A stretch of 64,000 nt of DNA from Liolophura sinensis. Lineage: Eukaryota; Mollusca; Polyplacophora; Chitonida; Chitonidae. The notes beneath the pieces were generated by a model, which was not told where the DNA came from, searched no databases, and was given only the letters and a program-made list of their open reading frames with translations. Shown here in pieces: positions 43,719 to 55,008 of the stretch (position 1 is its first letter; every line of letters begins with the position of its first letter). Location of the stretch: assembly GCF_032854445.1 (NCBI RefSeq), contig NC_088295.1, positions 29,129,385-29,193,384 on the forward strand, in the 5' to 3' direction. Position numbers and translations under genes: made by a program.

Positions 43719-44128
43719 GGATATGAAGAACACATAGGGTATAAAGAATACATAGGATATGAAGAACACATAAGATATAAAGAATACATAGGATATGAAG
43801 ACCACAAAGAATACATAGGATATGAAGAACACATAGGATATAAAGAACACATAGGATATGAAGAACACATAGGATATGAAGAACACATAGGATATAAAGA
43901 ATACATAGGATATAAAGAATACATAGAATATGAAGAACACATAGGATATGAAGAACACATAGGATATAAAGAATACATAGGATATGAAGAACACATGGGA
44001 TATGAAGAACACATAGGATATGAAGAACACATAGGATATAAAGAATACATAGGATATGAAGAACACATAGGATATAAAGAATACATAGGATATGAAGAAC
44101 ACATGGGATATGAAGAATACATAGGAAC
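43719..44128. repeat. 18-bp minisatellite, about 23 units
   Basis: The unit 'ggatatgaagaacacata' alternates with 'ggatataaagaatacata'. Because the unit is a multiple of three it gives long open frames on both strands with no coding meaning. It starts 0.75 kb after the SHPRH polyadenylation signal. Confidence 0.95.
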
Positions 44129-45034
44129 ATCAAGACTACACAAATAAGTTCTTCGAAATTCTGTCTTCTTGTCTTGCAAGGTAATGGCATTGACTAGAGC
44201 ATGCAGAACCTTTAAGATATGCTGTCCAACTCGAACTAATTAAGACACAAAACAAGCCTTTTTGTGGGCAACCTACAATTATTTTGTAATTTTTTGGCCA
44301 CAGCAGTTTTACCATACACAAGCGATGGGAGGTGTATGACATCTGTATACCCTCGCATATAGCAAGGTATACATTGCTTATCACTGCTGCATCCAGAATG
44401 GCAGTATGCAAAATGAGGCATTCGCAGGCAAAAACAGTGCAAGTATGTACATGTAACTCTGGTTAAATATCACCACCCATAAAATAGACTGCTATGGGAT
44501 GGGTGAAAAATTCATGGGTAGGATATTAAACAAGAATCAAATAAACATGAAGCTAAAACCAGTTTTGTGTGATGAGATTGGCAACCCCACATTGGTGCAT
44601 TAAGAGATGGTTCAGGTTCAACATTTTGACCTGTACTCTCTAAACTGAAATGTGTCTTTTCAACATGTTTGTTATTCCCAGTATAAGATAGCATGCTTTT
44701 AGAAGTACTTCAGTGATAGACTTGTACATATGTGAACATTATGTATGCGAATGATTGCTTAAGGTCTCCATAAATTGATTATACACCAGATGTACATGCA
44801 GCCATTTATGCTGTCAAAGTTGTGTCATGCATTTTTTACATGTACAAACTATTTTCATTGTTATGTTTTCATGTACATAGAATTGGCATTGTAAATGTCT
44901 GTTATATCAGATAAATTAAACACTCCATTCAGCATATGATACAACAGACATCTAACATATGTTTCTTGAACAAGAAAAACTATGATTAAAGTAAAACTGT
45001 AACATGATCTAATTTCATATTTTATAATTACCAC

Positions 45035-45197
45035 TCTCTGGCTGTAAGTGGGAAGGTCTGCCAGCAACCTGCGGATGGTCGTGGGTTTCCTCTGGGCTCT
45101 GCCAGATTTTTTCCCGCCATAATGCTGGTCGCCGTCATATAAGTGAAATATTCTTGAGTTCGGGGTAAAACACCAATCAAATAAATATATAAATAAA
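45035..45197 (+). mobile_element. 5'-truncated young SINE with 12-bp target duplication
   Basis: The direct repeat TATAATTACCAC flanks it at 45023-45034 and 45198-45209. The copy keeps 'gggaaggtctgccagcaacc' to the 'caatcaaataaata' tail and lacks the tRNA head. 5' truncation with a target duplication is typical of LINE-driven insertion. Confidence 0.85.
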
Positions 45198-46529
45198 TAT
45201 AATTACCACACATCATTTACTGTAGTTGACCTAAAATTTGATCCATGATTTTTGAATAGTTGTCCTTTTTTTACCTGATTCTTGCGAGTTCTGTGTAGGG
45301 TTGAGTTGAAAGGTAGGATGATAGCTTAATTAATAAAAAAATTATTTATTATTGTTTAGTTCCATGAAGGAAATCAAGTCATTGTATCTAGTCTTCCATT
45401 TGTTCACAGCTGGTCGTTACAGTATGAAACTATATCAATAGTTTACATTGTACACAATGGCCGATGGCATTTCTGAAGCTTGAATAGTTTTGTACACATG
45501 CTGAAAGACACAAAGGCCTCCACATGGCCTGACATACGTTGAGTGAGTACAGGATTATTTTGTAAATCTGGGTTCCGAACGTCACATGTAATTGTCTGCA
45601 TTGTGTAATTATAAACTAACTCTTCAGTATTGGACTTGCCATGTAAGAGATAATTGTCAAACAGTATATGTTAAATATGAAGTAAACCTGCAGCTGGTAC
45701 ACTTTGACTTTGGAATTTTTCATTTGGTTGTTATTTGGCTTAAATGTAAGAAAGCTTTCGGCTACATATTCTCTTTTCCATAATCCAGGAAAAGTTCGTG
45801 AGTTACTTGCCAAAGGCCGGCGATACACTCTGGTTACCTCCACCCTTATCCTGTAACCCCCTTCTTATTAGAGAAATATTATTTAGTATTATATAGCTAG
45901 AAATGTGGTCCAATGAAATCAGTCATGTTGTACCACGTGACCGTCCTGTACTTAAAGCGATATCAAGGGCGCCTCGTCCATTACGGATTTCAACACAACA
46001 TGGACTCGTACACTCTATAATGTACAAAACACTTCACAATAACCCAATAATAGAGCCCGGTGGCAAAGAAAATATTAAATCAATGAGCAGATAGGCCACA
46101 CATTAGCTTTGGGGTTCAGAGCGAGAGTCCCCTAAATGTGGAAGTCACTTTTGTTCAGCATAGTCACCATGCGTTGGTAAACAGTTTGATTTTTAGCTTT
46201 CTATAATCCTGTTTATTATAATACAGTCTATTTGGTCAACATTATCAGCAAGAATTGAATATTAAAAGATGAGATACGCCAGTTTGGTTTCTAGACAAGT
46301 TTCTGTGGTGTAGCTTTTCTGTTTCATTCGCTTTGGAATAATTGGATTGGCAAAGGATTAATTCCAGTATTTGACTGATTTACATATGTAAATAGTATAC
46401 CAACGCACCGCCATTATCTATCAGAAATATTCATGTGGTTAAAAAATAAAACACTGATTTGATTGGCCACGATATCCACCAGGAAAGTGACCCTAAAACC
46501 AGTATTTAAACCAAAATTCGCTTAGCAAT

Positions 46530-46665
46530 GTTTCCACAAATGTTTCCAAAATGTACCTATATTTGAAATGTTTTTACAAATGTATTGAAAATACCTATGT
46601 TTGAAATGTTTTCACAAATGTTGTATGGAAAATATCTATGTTTGAAATGTGTTCTCAAATGGGTA
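46530..46665. repeat. Short tandem repeat of about 45 bp, three units
   Basis: 'tatgtttgaaatgttttcacaaatg' recurs three times with small changes. Confidence 0.6.
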
Positions 46666-47295
46666 TAACAGCCGCATAAATGTATGCATATCACCATGGT
46701 TTCATAAAGGTGATTATATCACCAAGGCAGATTTCGTAACCGACACTATTTTTACCGCTGTACCAAATTCTGTAAGATTGTGTTTTTATTTTTTTGGATA
46801 ATTTTAACTAATATCGATTTTTGAAACGCCGGATGGCCTCATGTGGGCAGTTATAGGGGAGGAAGGTTTCTTGTGAAAACCCTGGTGAATCCGGCCTGGT
46901 CGGGATGATTTACACAGCCGGCCTGGCTATCCCGATCAGCCCTTCCCCCGGGCTCTGTCTGATCCAGGAACTGGCCCTAAACCTCACGTCAGGTGCAGAT
47001 TTGCTGATTACTTCACACAGCTTTCTTTCACCAGCCCTTTTATAAACTTCAAAACTACGTGAGGAAAATAATTGCTCTGGCTCAGAGGTTAAGATATCGA
47101 TGAAATTGGGCAGGCTGATCTTCTTAGTTAATCTAACCTCCCCAGCCGTTTTTCTTCTCTTATTAGCATTTAGTTAATTGATCAAAAGTTCTTGAAAGCT
47201 ATTAAAAGTTTTGTGATTCATTTGCAATGGTGATAACTAAAATGATTTACATACTATCATTCTGGGTATATATATACTCCGAGAATTCGTATATG

Positions 47296-47466
47296 TATTT
47301 ATTTATTGATTGATCTTCAACGCCGTGTCCAAGAATTTTCCACTTAAGACGACGCAAAGGTATGAGGGTAAATCATAGATCTTCACCTGGTATACCTGAT
47401 ATAAAATGGACCCGTGACAGCGAGAGCTGGATTTGAACACACGACCTCATCGCCATGGACCTTACG
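47296..47466 (-). mobile_element. Highly diverged SINE
   Basis: 'tatttatttattgattgat', 'acgccgtgtccaagaat', 'cacttaagacgacg' and 'gagctggatttgaacacacga' preserve the order of tail, body and B-box. It is old. Confidence 0.5.
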
Positions 47467-50400
47467 TAAGGTGAATTAATGCCACTGTTGACTTTCAGTG
47501 GAACAAATGGTTGACAAATTGCTTTTTTGTTGTAGCAGTTCCAGCATGATTATAACCGATGCCTTCGGTCAGAAGTCTATGAACCAGTAGACTTCTGCTT
47601 CAGTATGCAGATTCTGTCTGCTGTTGTATACGTCAATGTGGCACAGAATCTAGGTAAAATTACACTGATAGTATGCTTGGCAGGTTGGAACTTGGTGACG
47701 ATACTCAAAGCTCAAGCCGACTGTAAGTTTGTACAGTATTAAGTTTATGGCTGTGGCAAGCTTGGCTAACTGATTAAGTTGTAGTTGATTGCTGCTGTAC
47801 GTTGTTGCCGGATATATAACTTTGACAACTTGTCAAGAAGATTTTGTGCTCTCGCTTTAGGTGTTCGTACAAACAGGCCTATAATCTTCCACTTCTTCTC
47901 CACATTCAACCAAAACGTTATGTCTTCTGTAGAGATTATGCATTGTTTTCGTGAAGTACGTGTACCAGATCGTTTTGGGGAATGAACGGGACACGTTTCG
48001 CTCACACACAGAGAAAGGGTTAATCTGGCGTGAATGTTTCCCTGTTGTATACTGGCAGCCAGCAACCTGAGGTGAAATCACCGATCACACTCCGAAGTCA
48101 TGTAACTGGGCGAGCAAGTGAGATTCGCACGTGAGATCAGCAGCTATGCCGACACACGTCGTGCTTCGTTCAAACCCCTGGCCATACTCACAAGGAAAAC
48201 CCCAATAAAAGCGGAGAACAGTGCACAAAATTTGTGCTTTATCCCATTATTTCGGCTCAAATCTCACGTTTTATCAGCCTCAAGTGTTTAACGGGTTAAA
48301 TTATGTTGTCTTTTCCTCTGCTATATATTCAGTCCGCGGTATATGTCAAAGTGAAATGACGGTCTTAAGCGCAGTAACTATCGGTCTATCGGTAACTTAG
48401 ACTTTACTTAACTTGATTGTTTGGGAGTTTTACCCTCATCCGTAAGGAATTTCACAAATCCTTACCCTGGTAAACTCGGATTTACATACGCACCTTGATG
48501 ATTGGTGAGTTTCTACCTCTTTAGTTCGTTGTACCCATGCATAAAATATCTATAATACAGACCAGTTTCTTTTGTTCAAAACAATTCTATAAAATACTCC
48601 TGTCTTTCGAGGTTCAGTCCACAAGATTATAAGAGTTTACGTTTTCAAGCGCAACAATGTTTTCAGCAACTAAATATAATTATTCTGAGCAAAACGATTT
48701 AGTTTCATACCATTTTCTTCCAACTACTTTAGTCGTTCTGTTTCAAAATAGCACACTTTTTCTCCATTAGGCCTATATTAAGAAATGCGTGTATAAGCTG
48801 TTATGAATAGATAAAACCAAAACAATGTCTCGATTATTTTAGCTTTTCTATATGTACGTGTACTTAACCATACAAATTGAGATCTGACCCAAGGTTCTTC
48901 TGTGCTTTTGTACGTTGCTATGCTCTCAGAATGTAAAAGTGGATGTGGAACATATCTTGGCCGGTACGCTAATTGTAGGCAGGAATACTAGTGTGGCATA
49001 AATAGACTTAACTACGTGCATATTACACCTAAAATCCAGATTCTGCTGATACACTGATACTGCAATGTTCTGTTTGCAGATAATAGGTGTATAGCCATGA
49101 AACCTGTTGGATTTGTTCTGTATTAACAGCATGTGAAGATGTACTTGACAGGTTGGGATTATTCAGATTCATCCTTTGTGATGTATTGGGGGAAATTCAG
49201 TGAAATAAAAAAACAGAGGTTACACTATACTGATTATCAAACACAGTAGGATAAGAATCATGGTTTTATTACCAGTATGACTGTGTCCATTCAGAGCACT
49301 GATGTTTATTTATCCGTAGCCTGAGTTTCAAAATTAGAAATTACTCTAAACTGTTGTTATCATGAATATTCATAATTGTCATCACAGTAATTACAACATC
49401 TTACAACGACAGCACATAGCATATAACTTTAAAGTTTTATTTAAAGGCAATGAAAACATTAAGATAAAGTATATGTCAGATGAAAGACTATTAAACACTG
49501 TCCATAAAAGGTTACAAAGTTTGACTTAATTTTTTTTAACTCAGTAGAATGTATATGAATGTTTGGATAAGGCCTTTCCTGTATGACCACATAGGGCCAG
49601 CGACGTCACATTAAGTGTTTGCGAATACATTGGCTGAATGGACCTTGAAACGAACTACTTTAAGCCAAAAATATGGATTTGGCGTCATTGATAGCTTCTG
49701 GGTCGCAACAGCATACCGTACAGAATTTGATGTTTTAAAACCATTTTGATCGGATAATATATAGACTAGACTTTTTCTTGGAAACGCATTTGCAACTAGT
49801 TCGAGATGGCAAGATTAAAGATATGTTACATGACTGCTATAAAAGATGCACTAAGTGCCACAGGTGAAGTTTTTCTTCCAGTCTTTTGCAAATATTTTGT
49901 CCAAAACAATTTTTTGAGGCATTGCTTGTGATGTGTGAAGGATTAGAACATTACAAATTTGTTACTAAGTTACTATTGGACTATTTCTAATGTCTTCAAT
50001 ATTACAGAGTGCAATCGGTTTATGTTTAATGAACCGCTGTTAAGTAAAAATCACTATGAACCTTTCACCTGATGGAAGGACAGTGGTCATATGAAATTTG
50101 TCTATAAATAGCTATTACCGCTGCAATCAATTCCCAGCCAGATGGCTAATGTACGTTTCTATTCCTGCTTCGGCATGTCGATTTGTACACCCATTTATGT
50201 TTTTGAAGAAGCCCAGTACACACTGAGAAATACACGACCAGCTGTTTGTGTAGACAATGGGGTGGACAGATTCGACTGTCATCTCTACTTCCCGAGTAAA
50301 CATTAAGGCATGTGATGTTTGACAATTGATATTTGTCTCGAAATATAACATACTTTGTCCGATCGAAGACAGCAGTGATTTAAACTCATGAAGAATGTGA

Positions 50401-52719
50401 TTTTGAGCTCAAAGGTGTTGATTGATTTATCGTTGACGTATCCAAACAAATAAACTGTATTATAAAGAAGGTTACTCTATTTAGATGTTAAAAGCATGTC
50501 CTAGTTGTCGGATATTAATTATTTTATGCATATATAAGGAAATGCAAGATAATATTTCAGCTGTCCAGGTTCATAATATTTTACGAAAAATGTCAAACTT
50601 TATGAGTGCCGGTATTTGATTTCTTGTTTTTTTCCAGTTTAAATTCAATTCAAATTTCTTCAATTCTTCAATGTAAAATACGATATGAATATAAACAATG
50701 TGTTAGCAGGTAACATCAAATGCACGTGGTTATGTAGTAACCATCTATGAAGTATTTGTTCGTCCGAAAAATTCTAAAAGCTTATTTTCGTAAATGGAAA
50801 AAGTTATCAGTGTGATATAGGAGTTAAACAGAGAACTCCAGCATGCTGTCCCACGATATATATCTTTTTGATCTTCCATTGCGTTTCACGACTATTGATT
50901 ATAATTTAATTACTAACAGCTGACCACGAAAGGCTCATTCTCAGCCTTTATGTTCCGCCAGCTTCGAATTCGGTATCTTTGAAACATCCCTATGTCAACA
51001 GTCGGGGTAAAAATTCATGTAAACTTTTTGTTGATCGTTCACCTGCTAAGTTTATTTTCATTTTTTGTAATTGTCCACGTGTAAGATTCTTCATCATGCG
51101 CACACGCTTGCTATCGACTCACGTCTTCCAGCCCAAAATGTTGACTTTTTCAAAAACCGTCAAGTATTATTCAATTTTAATTTGTTGACATAAACTTGAC
51201 TTCGCACTGGCCTGTAAGCCGCGGTCAAATAACGCCGTGTTTGGTTAGCAGAGCGATCTGACAGCGCCGGAGGCTGGGACGAAGTCTGTACCCATGGAGC
51301 CTGTATTCCTGAGTGGCTGACATAAGGTGCGAGTGTTGACAGCGGCCAGCAGAAGCCTGTATTGACTAGTAATCAACAGACACTGGTAAACCAGTGTACC
51401 CGACGCGACCATCTACAAGTGAATGATGCGCGCCTTCATTGTTATGTCATCGAGGCCAACGCGCGAATGGACACTACCGCATTATTAGCGTCGTTAACAC
51501 CATGCATTCTGGGAGAAAGGATCGCTGAGTGATTCAGTTAGACAAATTATGATGTTTTGCTGTGAGATTTATTCACCGGCGTGGATGTTCCCTGCATAAA
51601 GGGCAACATTTACAGTGAACTCTGCTGCGGAATGTACCAATATTTTAATCTCACAAACAAATGCCACATTTAAATTTCTCACTACACTGCATGTTTTCAC
51701 GTTGGCCTGCATTGTACAGCCATATACACTTGGCCTTTCTGCACTAAAGAGGTATGTTATGAAGGCATTTTCATACGGCTGGATTCACCTAAACCCAAAA
51801 TGAGCCGATTACCTTTTCATTTTTTTTTGATTAGTTTTAATCGTTCTCGAGAATATTTCAATTTCATGAATGTTGTGGATGCGGGAACTCCTGGCGAAAC
51901 TACTGCGTCTGCCACGTACCTGGCAAACTTGACAAAGTTGCAGCCTTACCAGGAAGAGGTGGTGTCGAACTCACGAATGAGACAACCACCGATTTCTGGG
52001 ATGCAAAGCTTTTCCTCGGCCAAATAAACCGCATTCGATGTATTGCACCGAAGAAGACAAATTTAAACTTGGCTTCCTTTATCTTAGACCATAATGCCCT
52101 GTTTCACCGTTTTAGCTTTGGACTCTTTCGAAGTAAACTAACTATCAGTTCAAAGGAATTTTCTGGAGTTCCTTATTATAAATGCAAATCAAGAAGTGTG
52201 TTAGCAAACAAATCTTTTCAGAATAATAGATTAGACACCCAAGAATTCATTTTAAATTACTAAGCAATATCTTTTCTCCAAATATATTATCTATGTAAGA
52301 TAATACCATAACATGGAATAAATAAACAACACAGTGGGCAGATTTTACCGTATTGTTTTCTCGTACAATATTATCAATGACTCGGAGAATGTTTTCCTGA
52401 AATCTATATGTTACGCTTTACTTAATGTGATGAATTAGACCCAGCATGCAAAGCGGTTATAAAACAGCTGGATAATCAGGTGTGAAGCATATATACCTGT
52501 AATTGTCACACATATTTGATAATGGATTCGTACATCTGAAGTGCTCCCGTGTTGAACGTTAACTGTCCTGGACAATGAGTAAATTAGTGATTACTGCGTA
52601 GTGTCATTTCAGAAGTATATTGCAAGAACATGGTTAAGTCAGGAGACAGTAAATGGTTTCACATATCTGCATGCTATTTCATAAAAAGACGATTTCAAAT
52701 ATGCACGTCAGGACAGCCT

Positions 52720-53010
52720 GACTTAGAAGTGGAGAGGGCAGGGGCCCTTTCAATCGCTAGGACCCAAGAGAAGCAGGTTCAAACCCTGCCTTGGACAAGG
52801 TAGATTTTCTCGCTCTCACTCTTCTTGGGGTCTTGATGACAATAACTGGCCGTATTACATTCGTTAAACACTACTATAGCTTTTCGCCAGTTTATGTGAA
52901 GTGGATATACGTATGTGGAAATGTTGGACAATTACTTGCCAAAGGAAGTGAAGAAGTGAAAAATTCTTTAGTATGGCGATTAAGAACAATCAAATAAATA
53001 CATAAACAAC
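52720..53010 (+). mobile_element. Second tRNA-derived SINE-like element
   Basis: It has a B-box 'aggttcaaaccctgcc' with a paired upstream stem 'ggcaggggccc', a body with 'ttgccaaagga', and a tail 'caatcaaataaataca'. It differs in sequence from the main SINE. The 'cttgccaaagg' body motif also occurs at 45800-45830. Confidence 0.45.
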
Positions 53011-53859
53011 AAATAAAACAAATAGAGGATGAGAGAACTGTACTGACATATCCCAACTGAAAGTACCATAGCTGAGTTACATGGACAATCGCAGCTTGCA
53101 AAGACACCAAAACCTTTTTTTTTTGTTCGAAATGTCCAGTCGCAGACAAACCAGCGGTTGCTGGATTTGAACAGGCGACACCATTGGTCAATGCTTGTGA
53201 CTTGCTTCAAAAGCAATCACTGAGGCAGCAAACCATTCAAAACGAATATTTGAGGTGACTTTCATACCAGATACCACATTTACTAAGCCTAATTGTTCTA
53301 AATATGTTAGTTTATTTACGCATATGTGAAATATAATGTGAAGTACCTCGCAACTGGAGATTTTTAAGGATCCGAACAGGCATTCAATCATGTAACAGAA
53401 AGTACATAAAATAACTCACAACATGTAAACACTTTAAAAAGTGTGTGTATCTCGAATTGCTGCAGTGCACCACAGGTCTACCGGCCTGTATGAGGATAGG
53501 AACACAGATTTCTGCGTTAAGATAAGAAAATAGCTGTGTAGCGCGACAGTCGAGAAACAATACAGTTTTGTCTATGGTTGTGTTGAGCTTGTTTTCCTTC
53601 GATAACGTCCACCCAATAAAATCATTCTTGACATAGCTGCCTCGACTGAACGCTGTTTGATTCCTCCGTGTACATACGCTGTTTGTATGATCACGGGCGG
53701 GATTGACGTTGGGACTGATGTAAATAAAGGAGTAAATGACTATATCATGTCACAGCACACAAACCATCAACCAGGTGTCCACAACGGGACGTTGTATGTT
53801 TTAGTCAAAGAGCGGTTAGGACACCCAGCTGCGTGGCCGTACTGTCTTTTGGGAACTTT

Positions 53860-54305
53860 TTTAATCACTTAAAATTGAATTCAGCAAGTATTCTGAAAAT
53901 AATGCAAAAACAATATCTGTACATGACCTAAATCGGTTGTAACTGTCAGAATAACAGCCATGTTAAAGCTCAGAACTGAGAACAAATGCCAAATTTTGAC
54001 TGAAAATGGACGAAACGGACCAAAAATTGGCTCGGTGAAGCCATGAATTTGAAGTTCAGAATAACCAAGTGTTTAGAAAAAAAAAACATTGACCGAAACC
54101 ATGCGAATGAAGAACATAATTTGTGACTTCATCATGGTGAGGCCATGTACCGGTACCAAGTTTCATTTCAATACCATGAACGGTTTTGGAAAAAAAAACG
54201 GCAAACTGATTTCGACTGACAGACTAACGGGCTTACAGACTGACATACGAGGTGTAAGCCTATTAGTCATCGGTAGGGGACGAAGAAACAAGAAAAAGAA
54301 ATAAA
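53860..54305 (+). mobile_element. Probable transposon 3' remnant
   Basis: 'taccaagtttcatttcaata', 'accatgaacggttttggaaa' and 'gacagactaacgggcttaca' are the type of conserved phrase found at the ends of many invertebrate repeats. No ORF with recognised domains is present. Confidence 0.4.
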
Positions 54306-54888
54306 CAAATTGCCTAATTTCTTGGCCACTCCAAGACAGTGCACACAGTTGAACATTATTATGTACATGGTATTTGATGTCACACCACAGGCTGTCAGTA
54401 ACAGAACTCATACAAAATAAAATTATTACCGCTAATAAATGCATGAAATCACTTTTACAGCTATAACCACGTCTCAGCAAAATGTTTGTAAGGATCATAA
54501 TGTATGTAAAATTGTCTCATATCACTGAAAAAAAAAGCATTAATATAAATAACGTTTTCTGTACATATGAAAATTAAAACGTATTATGCTGTTAACTATG
54601 TATTGTATATTTCATGCAGAAGAGTTGCTACACGGGTGAAAGCATTTTAGTTCATTTTTGTGAATGTAATAACTAATGCTGACTTTGATAATTTTATACT
54701 TTTATCATATTAAGGCTTTAAGTTAATGGAGCCCGAATGGAATTGGTAGGAAATTTGTCATATTTTTGATGGCAATTATAGATTGTGTGAGAGGAAATAT
54801 ACTTGGATTGAATCAGCAAATACGATGTTATTTGCAGTGACTAATACAAAGTGCCTTGTAAAAGTGAAAACACTGGTCCTTTAGCAAA

Positions 54889-55008
54889 ATGCTGGATGTG
54901 GAGGCTCTCCTGAACGTGCCGTACATAACAGAGCTTCGCCAGATATCGCCGACTCTGAAAGATGTGTACGTGCGAAACTCCACTCACATCGTATTTGTGC
55001 TATTTTGA
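54889..55008 (+). CDS. Possible isolated first exon or small ORF
   Basis: An ATG at 54889 opens 39 codons beginning MLDVEALLNVPYITELRQIS. The first 25 residues have coding-like composition against an AT-rich background and a good start context (aaaATG), and a possible donor follows GAT at 54963. I find no matching downstream exon; a frame after the acceptor at 56266 (LKDMKMILFAMALSEIDNFR) is the nearest candidate, but the phase does not join cleanly. The function is unknown. Confidence 0.25.
   Translation: MLDVEALLNVPYITELRQISPTLKDVYVRNSTHIVFVLF

Larger units (their letters stand above)
42976..54888. other. Gene-poor AT-rich region
   Basis: No exon chain is seen on either strand. Contents include an 18-bp minisatellite (43719-44128), SINE copies (45035-45197, 47296-47466), fragments of a second SINE-like family (about 45780-45850, 52720-53010), a short tandem repeat (46530-46665), and GC-richer unique islands at about 46838-47010 and 51225-51530. 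Isolated frames of 60-100 codons have no recognised similarity. Confidence 0.6.

Noticed and set aside
43507-44190. Long ORFs on both strands with repeated hexapeptides
   Set aside because: They are produced by the 18-bp minisatellite, which is stop-free in several frames.
47785-48081. Overlapping ORFs on both strands
   Set aside because: They are mutually exclusive short frames without recognised domains or splice structure.
52740-52800. tRNA gene
   Set aside because: It has a B-box and partial stem but no full cloverleaf, and is followed by a SINE-type body and tail, so it is called a SINE head.
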